A stretch of DNA of 64,000 nt, taken from Muricea muricata (taxonomy: Eukaryota > Cnidaria > Anthozoa > Malacalcyonacea > Plexauridae). Below are positions 35,701 to 46,454 of the stretch, piece after piece. Each line of letters opens with the position of its first letter. Position 1 is the first letter of the stretch. A program made the position numbers and the translations under genes. The stretch spans positions 85,151,042 through 85,215,041 of the forward strand of contig OY979716.1 in assembly GCA_963855995.1 (NCBI GenBank). The letters run 5' to 3'. A model generated the notes under the pieces. The model did not search any database. It saw only the letters and a program-made list of their open reading frames with translations, and was not told the DNA's origin.

Positions 35701-37186
35701 CAATATATAAATCAATAAAAATTATACTACAAACAGACAATTGATATCATATTCATCAGGAATGCCAATTTCGTTTTGTATCATTTTAGATTATTGATGA
35801 CTACAACATCGGGGACTTAGGAACTGCAGCACCTTCGATATCATATAAAGGTTTTGAAGAATTTATTGAGCAGACATTCCTGCCCTACGTGCGAAAGATC
35901 ATCCCGCCAAGTTCAACGGTAAATACCCAGGAAACGTTGCACGACGTCACCGAGTTCTTTGAATGCTTGCAGGAAATTCTGCAGAACACAACTGGTCCAG
36001 ATAAGGTAATGCTGTACATACTATACACTGACCAGGTTTTATGCTGATGCCCTGCGATTTCTTTCACTTGCCTTTATTGCAAATTAAGAGTAGTTATACT
36101 TTTGGAGACAATTATTTTTGATGGATACCAAACTGGACTGATATTAAACGCCAAATTTGAGACCAATGTACTTTGTAAAGTTCAAGATGCTGTATGTTCA
36201 AGTAATTCCCTCAACATTCCTTTTGCAGGATTTGCAAAAATGCATTCGTCCTTGCGTTCAAACTGCTGCAAAGGAGGATGAACATGCACTTCACTTGATC
36301 TTACAAGAGGTGTTGGAAATCATCAGGAAAAGAACTGAGAAACACACCTCCTTCAACTTAACCAAATTAAGAAGATCAATCTCTAGTTATAGCGAGGGAA
36401 CATCTGTTGATCACTCTGGGGTGTTTGAAGGCACACAACGCCGCTGCATCAAAATCCCAAGAAGTGTGGTAGACAGAGATTTACTTGATCTGATTGACAA
36501 AGGTATCAACTAGCGAATGTTACTTGCAATTTGCAAATAGTTCTAAATTGGAATATTGTCCTAATATATATTGGCATAATAATTTAAGGAAAATTTATTT
36601 CACAAAAACAAACAGTATTGGCCTATGGACTAATGCGGTGTAATAAAATCAAATGAAATTACTTGGGAAAACAAAGAGATAATTAAATATGCAATTTTAA
36701 AATAATTATGTATTTTAACCGATTTTTTATTGTTTACATTTAGCTTGTGGTAGAGATGATGATCGAGATACTGATAATTACATCGAACATGGAAATAAAG
36801 GGGACAACGGAGAAAATATCAATGAGAATTACAACCAAGAAATGAATGAGATGAAGAAAAAGTTGGACGCTTCAGAAGAACACAACATTTCGTTGATAAG
36901 TGACAAAAAGAAGCTTGAAAGGGATCTGTCACGAGAGAAAATCAAGTTGACGCAAGCTGAAGAGAAGATCGGAAATCTGGAAATAGAATTGGCAGATAAA
37001 AAAAAGGCGTTGGAAAGCCGAAGAAAAACAGCTCCACTGTACAATTACCAAACTGCGCTTAAAGATAGTGGAATTTCTTTGGAAGGAAATGAAGTTGCCA
37101 CAACGCCAGCGATTTCCTTTGCTGTACGGAAAAGTACGTGCAATAGACCTTTCCATTGCATCATAGCTACATTGTTTTCAAATTAG
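32701..37186 (+). CDS. Multi-exon P-loop NTPase, replicative-helicase-like, with C-terminal coiled coil
   Basis: Exons with GT-AG borders and matching phases: 32701-32909, 33319-33589, 34165-34426, 34534-34837, 34960-35182, 35790-36005, 36229-36502 and 36744 to 37133 or to a stop near 37186. The protein starts MASPVKSLSF. Walker A is GAPSSGKST (exon 4) and a Walker B-like PLCWDDPTY follows. The motif VVLAVNFEL and an arginine-containing DDVRSFERIVPVVY downstream are typical sensor/finger positions. The N-terminal half (GFVKRGVKRDPQKDIYVLNE) and overall layout recall DUF927 or phage primase-helicase proteins; I infer an ATP-driven DNA-processing role. The last exon is a long coiled coil (MNEMKKKLDASEEHNISL on). 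No frame break was found, so the gene may be functional. Exact family not assigned. Confidence 0.72.
35269..35675. mobile_element. Foldback hAT-type MITE with 8-bp TSD ATTGCAAT
   Basis: 407 bp in the fifth intron of the NTPase gene. The ends are CAATGGACCTTTCCCC and the complement of GGGGGAAAGGTCCATTAC. The octamer ATTGCAAT flanks both sides (35261-35268, 35676-35683). The two arms pair along most of their length (for example ACAGCTTGAAAGAGCATCC with GGGATGCTCTTTCAAGCT). Confidence 0.88.
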
Positions 37187-37571
37187 GAACACCGTAGATG
37201 GAATTGATCAACATTTTTTATCATCCATGTGTTAAAGAATGTTCTGCTTTGTATGGCCATTGAGAAAAAACAACTTGAACTCCATTCCATTTAAGCGTGA
37301 TTTAAGGTGATCCTAAGTTAAACACGATGTTGTTGTGAAGTAATTACCGGACAGGTGTTTTAATGAAGGGTAAATTAATGTATATGGTCTACTGAACCGC
37401 ATTGATAAAGACTTACTATCGCTCTTAAAAATACTACTTGTTTGCTATGTAAATATGTGCCATACGTATTATGTGTCAAGAATACATCCAATTGAGGCAA
37501 ACCTTAAATAATTTAATACAATAATAATTTGCTATATTTTGATAAATTACATGTTTAATTAAAAGACCTGC
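37187..37571. other. Gap between the convergent genes
   Basis: No exon of either gene is seen. The C-terminal part of the KDZ-like transposase, with its third catalytic acid, would be expected here on the minus strand but is absent. Confidence 0.5.
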
Positions 37572-40500
37572 AGTTTACTTCATAGGCATGAAATGCGGAG
37601 AGCGTCCAGATGACACATGTTGTCATAAGCTAAGACAGTCTCCTCCATTGCTTCAAGTAACTCTTCGTCGCTTTTGCCACTTGCTTTCAATGCCATAAAC
37701 TTGTTATATAGCCACACGACCGTAATCATAAAAGCCTGGGTTGGGGATTCAGACCAAGAATAGCAGATATTCAAAGTACATATACAATGTAATATTCTGT
37801 TAACAAATTTTTATGTTGACTGCACTATAAAATATATCCAGTATTACACGCTTGGTATAAATTTGTCTACTAGCACACGCTTAGTATAGTATTGATGGAA
37901 ATTCAATTGAAACAATAAATAACACAGTTGAATGTAATACAAGAAATAGTTGTTGTTCTTGATGAACTTATTATAGTCTCATTTAATGAAAAATTAAGTA
38001 ATTATTAATCTACTACTATATGTTTAACACCATGGCATTCAGGAGTACAGTAATACTCACTTATAGAGAGGTTGCCAGTATTCGATGTGACCACCACCTG
38101 AAGCAATTATATAAATTCCCCTAGACCATTTCTGGAGGCAAATTTTCCCAACTGTATCTTTGTTGCAAGACACCACTGCCACTTCTTTGTAGTCTTCTAT
38201 TATTTCAATATGCTTTGCCATAAAATTTCTGGTACCTGAAAAATTTATAATTGAACAAAACTTGAACATTATTTTAAACAATGTAACTCGATCAGCAGAA
38301 CATTACGAGTTTTGAAGGTAACAATGAACAGTGCTCTAGATCATTCCAAGCTTAAAACTCCACATACAGTATCTCTCATTACAATGTTTTAACTGGTTGT
38401 AAAACAACATGTTTGACTGCCAAGTTAATTGTCGAGTGGTGCTAAAGGCGTTCATAATACTGTAGTGATAATGACAAGTTGCAAGTAGTCTACTTGATCT
38501 GTAAATACCATTTAAATATCCACACAGAATTTTGGCACAACTGTACCTTGATACACAGCAGCATTGTCTTCAACTGTGTCAACAATCTCAAATTCAATTT
38601 CTTCAAGTACAATAGAAGGATCTGAAACATTAAAGATTATAAACATGGTGAAATACTAATACTAGTGGGTATACAGCATAAACTATACTATAAAGGAGTA
38701 ATCTTACATTCACATTTCTTCAATGACTTAAGCTTTACTGCATTTAAATGTCAGTTTCAGAATTCTGAAAAATGTCACTAACAATAAACCCTTACCGTAC
38801 TGTAAATACAAGTATTATCCAAACAATTCCCTATACAACATGGTCACAAACCTATATTTTTTATCTAAAAAACCCCAATATAGGCTTATATTTACCTTTA
38901 TTTTTATTTCTGCAATACTGTAGAAACAGCTTTAATTCAGTTGGAACACCTCTTTTCTTCACCACACTGCAATGCTTGTCACAAAATGCTGACAGGTGTT
39001 CTGGATTCCTTGGACAAATCTTTGGGTAGTTAATTTCCTTTTCATACCCAGCAATGGTTACAGCAACAGGAAACATGCAATGTGCACAGGACAACTTCCA
39101 ATTTCCATCAAGAACATATAACTTGCCACAACCTAAGCAAACAATATATACACTTTATTACATCATTGTAGTACATTATTGTAGATTAATTTGTCATTAA
39201 ATTAGTCTTTTCCTGTGCTACCAGTACTGTAAGTTATCAAATTACAATGCATGCTGTACTTGTTAAAGTATTCATCAACCTACCCTTTAATGCACAACCT
39301 CTATGGCATTCATGATCATATGTTGTTGAGGTCCGTTTCCTTACTATATACTCAATAGCATCATCTTTCATACCAGACAGCTCATTCTCATTACAAGGAC
39401 CCTCTTTGGTAAATAACCACTTGTCACTTATATTACTCTGCTAGAGCTCTTCGTACAATTCACATTCCCAAAAAGCATTTGCCGCAGTTTTCCGGTGAAG
39501 TTCACCAATGATATGCGCTAAAATGAAGGATACATATCTATGATGCATTGTAGCTTATATTATGAGTTTAATTTCTCTAAGCATCTCTTAGAGGATAATG
39601 CAGCAGTTACACAAAAACAATGATCAACTCTATATAAATTGATCTTACATGTGTGTAGTAACAATAATACAGTGACAGATTATAATGCTCTGCATATGAT
39701 ATCAACCATTTTCAACAATAGTACTATATATTATACCCTATATAGACATACCTTTTTCATCTTTTTGTTTCAATTCTGAGCAGGTGTCAATATCTATATA
39801 TGTATTTAAATAAAATTGTTAATAAAACTATATCATACTTTACTACTTGTTTGCTACTACAATAAAAGTACCGGTATACACATTGCTGTTCATGGAAAAA
39901 TGAACTTGGCATGCATGCAATATATGTACCAAACAAATTTCTCACACTATGCCATTTATTGCAAAGGCAGAATCAGAATGAAATATGTATCTGATGAATA
40001 CTGGTACTATACCTTCTAAAAAACTTTCCCCTGACAGTTTCTGACCTGGTTCTTCTGGCATATTTGAAATTTCTATATTTGGAATGAATGCAACCTGAGA
40101 GCTTGCTTAGTTAATACTATACAACCTAGCCTTGGATCAAAACATGATTATGTGTTAAAGGCAGAATCATAGAATGAAATATGTATCTGATGAATACCGG
40201 TACTATACCTTCTAAAAAACTTTCCCCTGACAGTTTCTGACCTGGCTCTTCCGGCATATTTGAAATTCCTATATTTGGAATGAATGCAACCTGAGAGCTT
40301 GCTTAGTTAATACCATATACAACCCAGCCTTGGATCAAAACATAATTATGTATTTATGGTGACACATGCGTTTATTATGATGGTTTATGGCGTTTATGGT
40401 ATTATAAATATTGTGTACCATTTAATATACAATATTTTCTACCATACCATTTGAATAATTAGCAATTTCGTTCTTGAATGTCTCATTATATAAAACAGAA

Positions 40501-41488
40501 AACCCTTGGAAGGATACAAAACAGTGGTTTCTAAAAAAATAATTGTGAAATTATTGTAGTCTTCATTCTCTAAATGATACAAAATAGTGGTTTGTAAGAC
40601 CTTGGGGAGGTGCAACGTTGGGGTACATTTAAATTGCACTTTATTTATGTATGGCAAATCTATATGCAATAGTCAATACCGATAATGCAATATCCAGTAC
40701 ATACAAGTACAATAGGTTATCCACATGACTTACATTAGAGATGTTAGCCATGCATATAGGGCCTTCTCAATATATGCCACATTTGTTACTTCAAGAACAG
40801 TGTTGCGTGCCATGATATTCTTACTGTAGCACCGTGATACCCCATCGGCATTTGATCTCATTGCGTAGCCATATGATATCTTACAGCTCGAACAACAAAG
40901 AATAATTTTCGTTACAGCTTTTGGGCCATTTGTAGTGTATAATATACCATTGCTTGGTGGATTCGAAGCACATAAGCGACCGCCACACTGTAAACAATCG
41001 TCTACAGGCGGTGCAAGGAGACCAGAGACGCTAAATTCTCCCACTTTCGTGACAGCTTTGAGTGCATCATCAAAGTCATTTGAATATGTTCCGGTTAATT
41101 GCATATTTGGCGCAAATTTCTCTAACGTGTCCACAATCTCTTCGACAACAATGTCTGTCAATGAACTTTCTGGGCACAAATACTTAACTATTCGAGAAAT
41201 AATCGTTAAACGTGTGTTCTTGTACCGTGAAAAGACTTTCGACACATGTCGAATTGAAAATAAAATCCACATGATCGTGTTAAATCCGAACATCAAAGCA
41301 AGCATGCCTACGACGTCAAATTGTGCTTTCCCCTTGAAAACAGCAAGAGCTTCTCGTAGTTGTTTTAACTTGATACTGTGTTTGAAGTTAACAACAGTAT
41401 CAAGTTGTTGTTTCGCTTCCATAACCTCTCTCTCGATTGTGTTTGCCATGAAATCAATGCGCGCACGCTTTCGTTTAGACGCCATCAT
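37572..41488 (-). pseudogene. KDZ/Zisupton-like transposase gene, multi-exon, truncated and damaged
   Basis: Starts at ATG 41488 with a basic N-terminus. Exon 1 (41488-40734, donor GTAAGT) ends in a CxC-type zinc cluster (CLQCGGRLCASN...CCSSCKISYGYAM), as in KDZ transposases. Later exons on the minus strand: an 82-nt exon present twice (40290-40209, 40094-40013); 39517-39284 (CNENELSGMKDDAIEYIV, with an in-frame TAG); 39132-38896 (CGKLYVLDGNWKLSCAHCMF...SAFCDKHC); 38621-38547; 38235-38061 (RGIYIIASGGGHIEYWQPLY); and about 37753-37572 (SESPTQAF...LAYDNMCHLDAL). SESPTQ and YDNMCHLD are family signatures around the catalytic core. The last exon has TG where the acceptor AG should be, and the protein stops shortly after. 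It should bind and cut the TIRs; this copy looks defective. Confidence 0.72.
40013..40290 (-). repeat. Tandemly duplicated 82-nt exon with flanks (~196-bp unit)
   Basis: Exon copies 40013-40094 and 40209-40290 both carry the acceptor CTCTCAG and the donor GTATAG, and read VAFIPNIEISNMPEEPGQKL with small differences (ATAGAAATTTC/ATAGGAATTTC). Flanking intron sequence is duplicated too. At 82 nt, using both copies would shift the frame. Confidence 0.85.
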
Positions 41489-41550
41489 GGCAAGCGCAAG
41501 GAGGTTTAAATTGAATAGCCTGCGAGGCAGGTTGGCAATGCGGCTAGTAA

Positions 41551-41632
41551 GGCCACTACGCTACTACGCGTACTAGAGCCGTAGTCATAAAAACCTTGTT
41601 CATATTTTTCGCCACTCATGGGCAAACTTGTA
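41551..41632 (-). repeat. Right terminal inverted repeat of the KDZ-like element
   Basis: Its complement aligns with 30316-30385. It contains CACTACGCTACTACGC (41554-41569), the same 16-mer (complemented) as in the subterminal array. The transposase start codon lies about 65 bp inside. Confidence 0.65.
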
Positions 41633-41831
41633 CACTTTCAATCATTTCAACGAACTATTGACTGAACTATAGCAACCATCGGAACTCGGAAATGCCAATT
41701 GTTCCGACTTTGACATTATTGCCGGTTATTTTTGCAAATATTAGAGCATGCATATGGCAGTCCGTAGTCACGCAATAAAGTGACTCGGATTTAGTCAAGG
41801 AGGCAGAGGTACAAAAATACATGTTTACTTA

Positions 41832-44378
41832 GGGACCGTTCATTATTTATACCTCAGAGGGGCACCGAAGAGAAATTAAAAAAGGTACATATAAAAAATT
41901 TACCCAAACATTCATGGTGTTCAAAATTTTTTTACCCAACCTCTAATAGAAATCCAAGATTTTAAAGCTGCCTTTGTAAACTTAACTCGAAATGACTGTT
42001 TTATTTGGTCTTGTCTAAAAGTACACACGAGTGACCACGAATGACCACGAGTGACCACCAAAGTAACCCATTATTGAGGGACCAGCTGATAATATGTTTG
42101 GCTTATATGGGCAAAAATGTGGAAAATCTACTTGATGCTAAAATAATTTAAAAGTTTGAAAAGAACTAGTTGGAATCTGTTTGGTTGCATAATTGGCTTA
42201 ATTTTTTTCACCACCGAACGATAAAAACATTGAAATAATTAATGATTATAAAAACTATTTTTATTCTTTTATTCAGAAGTTCATTCGAAAACTATGCCGA
42301 TCTAAAGGTAAGGTCATAAATACGGGTAACGGGTCCCTTTTCCGACCGGGTTTTTTTCACAAAACATGTGGCCGGCGGCTTGTTGCATATGGCGATGTCG
42401 TGCAATCTAAAGAGAAAGGAATTTAGTCATAAAAAAACCGAGTATGCTGCAAGTTATAATGCAGGATCCCTCCATATAATATAATCGTAAGACACGTGGA
42501 CCGAAGAATCAGGAGACTAGATGATCGGACTGAACAATTTTTATTTAGTCCAGACTTCTCTATCACCCACTATCATCCTTCTTGTGCCCACATTACGAAA
42601 AAGAATCCTGTCTTCACTGGTATTGTAACTGTCGATCGTTACACGTGCGCACGCCTGACCGAAGAGCAACGGCAGTACGTGGCCACATTTGATTTAAAAT
42701 TCAAGTTTTGTAATGTGAACTTAGTTTTTATAGGGTTACTCAACATAAAGTTGAAGTGCGCAAGCGAGAATTTTGAATTTCCAGCGTTTCAAGTAATCTA
42801 AGAAAATTTGAATTATAATTGGTTATTAAAACAATCATGTCATCAAATCGGGAATATTGTGGAAATGGAACTACTGTAAAGCAATAAAATCAAAGCTTTT
42901 CTTAAGAAAACTGATTTGTGGTTCCGATTTGACGTCATGTCTGGTAATCTTAAGGACTTAATATACTCATTGAATTTTGATATTAAAGTTTTTTAGTAAC
43001 AAATTATATTGCATATTTTCGTAGAATACCCCAAAGGAACGAAATTTATAAAATTTCAAAATTTTCGTGAGTGAATAGGTGTGCATAAGGTGTAAAAAGT
43101 TGGTATTTTATGTTGAGTTTCGTATGAAAAGTGTTAAGTGTATAGCTATTAGTAAAGTTGACATTTAATCATGTCACAGAGACGTGCGACAGTACGAGGA
43201 TATGACAGAACAATGTTATCTGTTTTGTACAGACAATGCAGATTTCCAGCTAATGTTGTCACAGGCAATAATCAATATATTCTAGTTTGTTCTGGTTTGC
43301 ATTGTGATCTTTTCTAAACAATCAGCTCATACTCAATGCTAATTAATCTGGCCTAATTGCTAATCGTATAAGCTCAGTGTAATGCTAATTGTTATAACGA
43401 CTTTTAAATGAGAACTGTCGCATGTAAACTTTCCAACTTCAATACCTAGTTAATGCAATCTATCCATAATTACGTCAATGAGGAGAAACACTCTCAAGAA
43501 TTGTAAGCCAATGGTCTTGAGTCTATTATTGATGAAAGCGAGGTTCCCAAGCCAAAATGGTTTCGGTGACGTAATTATCAAAAGGGTGTTCAGTGATTGC
43601 TGTACGAAAAGTTCCCGCCTTTAGCTTTTTAGTAATATGGCCAGGGACGCCGGAACGAAGGTAGGGCAAAGGGGGGCAATGCAGACGGCAAGGGCAACTT
43701 TGGTCTTATGAATTATATTTATAAAGTGGTCTACGTAAACCCGCAAATCAGTAAACCAAGAAATTCTTATAATGTGGAAATCAAAAATCTATATGCAGTA
43801 GTAACAATTTTGCTACAAATAGTTGACAATAAATGGTTTACAATGCTCAGATGATACGGTTCCGTCCACATATATACAAGTATACTTTATAAAAGGAAAC
43901 TTTTGCCCCCCCCCGCCCCCCTTGAGAAAGGGCAAGGGGGGCGAGGCCCCCCTGCGCCCCCCTTGCCAGCATCCCTGAATATGGCTGTGATCCCCTATCC
44001 GCTTTTTGCAATCCGCTACCCGTATTTCGTTGCTTGCAATCCTTTACAAGTTGGGTTTTATATGTGTTCGGTGCATAAATCTTTTTAATTCCTGAAACGC
44101 GGAAGTAATATTTGTGGGTCATTTGTGGTCACTCGTGGTCATTCGTGGTCATTCGTGTGTTTTTTTAGACAAGATCGTTTTATTTGTTTTTGTCATTGCG
44201 ATTTTCATGTATATGTTATTAAATGCGTTCGTTTATTAGCTATTATTATTCATTGTAATATGTTCTCGTTTTCTCATTGGTCTTTTTTTTTCACCCAACC
44301 TTTTAGATGTTTCAAAAATCAGTTACCCACCCAATTTCTCTTCAGTGCCCCCCTGAGGTATAAATAATGAACGGTCCC
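41832..44378. mobile_element. 2.5-kb long-TIR DNA element, TTA target duplication (PIF/Harbinger-like)
   Basis: Starts GGGACCGTTCATTATTTATA and ends with its complement; each end is followed by CC and flanked by TTA (41829-41831, 44379-44381). The inverted arms run on for roughly 250 bp, including ACACACGAGTGACCACGAAT in the left arm and its near-complement around 44125-44160. The 3-bp TWA duplication suggests PIF/Harbinger. The only sizeable frame inside (42496-42801, 101 codons) matches no known transposase, so the element is probably non-autonomous. Confidence 0.8.
43642..43977. mobile_element. hAT-type MITE with 8-bp TSD AATATGGC, nested
   Basis: 336 bp. Ends CAGGGACGCCGG and the complement of GCCAGCATCCCTG. 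The octamer AATATGGC is on both sides (43634-43641, 43978-43985). It contains G- and C-rich tracts near the ends and lies within the long-TIR element. Confidence 0.88.
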
Positions 44379-44381
44379 TTA

Positions 44382-45477
44382 CCATATCGAGGGGAAATTT
44401 CATTTTGTTTATATTGTACGTTTTGGTCTAATAAATATATTTCTGCATATTGAAAGCGATAAAATTTCTTGTGGGCTCCAGCCAGCACGTTTTTCCTAAA
44501 TTTTCTATAAAACTAAATATTGTCCAATAAGGTGGAATTTCTGATTTATTTCTAGGAAAAATTACTTACGTTATCAAAAAGACAATAAAAAAACTACATA
44601 TAACCATAGGCGGCCCAATTCAGTGTCTAGTTTCATATAGAGATCAGTGTGCACATAACACATTCATAGTTCTTGAATAGTTTTATGATAAAACTGAAGA
44701 AAAACGTGTTTCTTCAAGCCCACAAGGAAAATTGGGCCAAACAACGTTCAGAATTGTTAAGTTAGGCATCCAACGTACAATTTAAGAGCAAAATGGATTT
44801 GCCCCTCGAGTTAGTGTAAAGAAAATTACCTCTGCTTCCCTGCCAGTTGTTCAGTGGCTTCCTTTTGTGCTTAAGTCGTTTTTAAAGGGCATTTCAGTAA
44901 CACTATGATATTTCCTACTCCAAAAAAGTTAAAAACATGTCGTGCTAGATGTGCTAAGAATAACGTTCGAAAGCAATATCGAGGGTAGGAATACATTAGA
45001 GAGCCAAGGGTGTTATCATAATTAGAGATAAGGCTATTTTTCTTGCTTATTCTATTATTATTATACAATTCATAAGACGAATTACTTTGGTTCAGTGGTA
45101 ATCCTTATATCATGTTTAGTTGTACCCATTACTTTTTTGATAGAACAGAATCAGTGTTAAAATTTCAACATAGATTCCCGGTGCATGTTAGCATAACGGG
45201 AACAACTTGATAAGGTTAACTTCATGATTGGTAGTATCAGGTATCCTTGATACTGTGTTACACTTCAGCTAAAACTGTCATTTTGTATCACGAACACGTT
45301 TAACCGGTATGTTCACTTTGAAGTCCATTCCTTTATAGGAATTCATTTGTGCTCGCGAAATTTGGAGATTAAGTCATACAATATTATTATATATTATACC
45401 TCAAATTTAAATTGTCCAATCAAAAAACCCTATTTGTACCACGTGAACGTGTGATTTTTCACTGCATTTCACTCATT
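44382..45477. other. Non-coding; no gene seen
   Basis: AT-rich sequence without recognisable genes or clear inverted ends. Confidence 0.45.
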
Positions 45478-45586
45478 CCCACGCGTACTGCATGTGCCAT
45501 GAGATATATTTTGTATTTCATGGCAACACGCGGGACACACGCGTGTTGCCATGAAATACAAAATATATTCCATGGCACGCGTGGGA
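45478..45586. repeat. Palindrome with ~50-bp arms
   Basis: Left arm GCCATGAGATATATTTTGTA continuing to TTTCATGGCAACACGCG, spacer GGACACA, then the complementary right arm CGCGTGTTGCCATGAAATAC continuing to ATTCCATGGCACGCGTGGG. Probably a foldback MITE; no duplication could be fixed. Confidence 0.85.
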
Positions 45587-45610
45587 TCCACGAACTTTAA
45601 AATAACAAAA

Positions 45611-45785
45611 ATGGCGGGATGTGCAGAAGAAGTCAGAATAAGATGAAGAAATTCAAAGAATTTTGGACGAAAAAGACGCCCAAAATAAAAAAATCCAGCA
45701 AATTTTCCATTCGAGCCTTCCGAGCCTTCGCAGAGTTTGAAATAGCCGAAGAAAGCGTGGAAAATCTCGATAAAAGCTTGGCAAG
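45611..45785 (+). pseudogene. Candidate first exon resembling Crypton/DUF3504-type recombinase N-termini, frameshifted
   Basis: ATG at 45611 (MAGCAEEV) hits a stop after about 11 codons. A neighbouring frame reads KTPKIKKSSKFSIRAFRAFA and ends at a donor (CAAG|GTTTAG). The basic helix plus RAFRAFAE resembles the SAM-like N-terminal domain of Crypton-type tyrosine recombinases. This is a resemblance only, and no catalytic domain is nearby. A second possible exon lies at 46068-46177 (acceptor TTTTTAG, donor GTAAGA; basic LKRKKRQVDEGSRPEVLGG). Confidence 0.35.
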
Positions 45786-45847
45786 GTTTAGTACGCGTGT
45801 ATCATTTTTAAATTTTGCATGAACATTTTAGTTTTTCGGTATAATAT

Positions 45848-45991
45848 ATCATTTATAGACCCGGAGCGAAGGGGATTCGGTGAAATATTTCCTGAAGTGA
45901 TGATATTTCCCTCGGGCTAAAGCCCTCGGGAAATATCATCACTTCAAGAAATATTTCACCGAATCCCTTCGCTCCGGGTCTATAAATGATA
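45848..45991. mobile_element. Near-perfect palindromic MITE (~144 bp)
   Basis: Arms of about 70 bp: TATCATTTATAGACCCGGAG on the left and the complement CTCCGGGTCTATAAATGATA on the right, meeting at CTCGGGCT/AGCCCTCGGG. It lies between the two candidate exons above and would fold into a hairpin. Confidence 0.88.
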
Positions 45992-46299
45992 AGTATCCCA
46001 CCCACACCATTTATATCAATTTTTGTCAATTATTTCCAAAATAAAAGAGATTAATTGTTGTTTTTAGGAGCATTGAAATCTCATTTTGTCATGCTCAAGA
46101 GAAAGAAAAGGCAGGTTGACGAGGGCTCCAGGCCAGAGGTTTTGGGGGGTGAGCGTCGACGACGTCGTGTCGTTGAGGTAAGAGTAAAGCAAGCGCGCGT
46201 TGTGGGAGACTGATCATAGGATAATTCAGTATAATCGAAAAAAAAAGCAACCAAAATTCACTGCTATACATCTTCCCATTTACCTATGGCCACATCAAA

Positions 46300-46434
46300 T
46301 AAACAGAAGAGCCACTCAGCAGTACATCATCTCCTTCTATTTTTATGCAACTGACTGGTCAGAACCTGTATAATGCAGATGTGTGGGGACACAAACTTCA
46401 AAGGCCCCGACTCGAGTGGCCCTTCTGTTTATTT
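46300..46434. mobile_element. Small MITE with AATAAACAGAAGRGCCACTC TIRs
   Basis: Left AATAAACAGAAGAGCCACTC and right GAGTGGCCCTTCTGTTTATT are inverted copies about 95 bp apart. Non-coding. Confidence 0.75.
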
Positions 46435-46454
46435 TCTATTTTGCGGTATAGCAA

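Larger units (their letters stand above)
30311..41632. mobile_element. Proposed ~11.3-kb two-gene DNA transposon (KDZ-like)
   Basis: Bounded by diverged inverted ends. The left end (30316-30385) reads AATATGAACAGGGTT, then CACTACGGCTGAACTACGCG, then TAGTGGCG. The complement of the right end (41551-41632) reads AATATGAACAAGGTT, then GACTACGGCTCTAGTACGCG, then TAGTAGCGTAGTGG. Inside, from left to right: a 20-unit array containing the TIR core, a P-loop NTPase gene on the plus strand and a KDZ-like transposase gene on the minus strand, convergent near 37.2-37.6 kb. A hAT MITE is nested in an NTPase intron. The target duplication is not resolved. The grouping into one element is an inference from the ends, the shared core motif and gene placement. 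Confidence 0.65.

Noticed and set aside
42496..42801. Transposase of the long-TIR element
   Set aside because: 101 codons with no catalytic motif or known domain; more likely chance.
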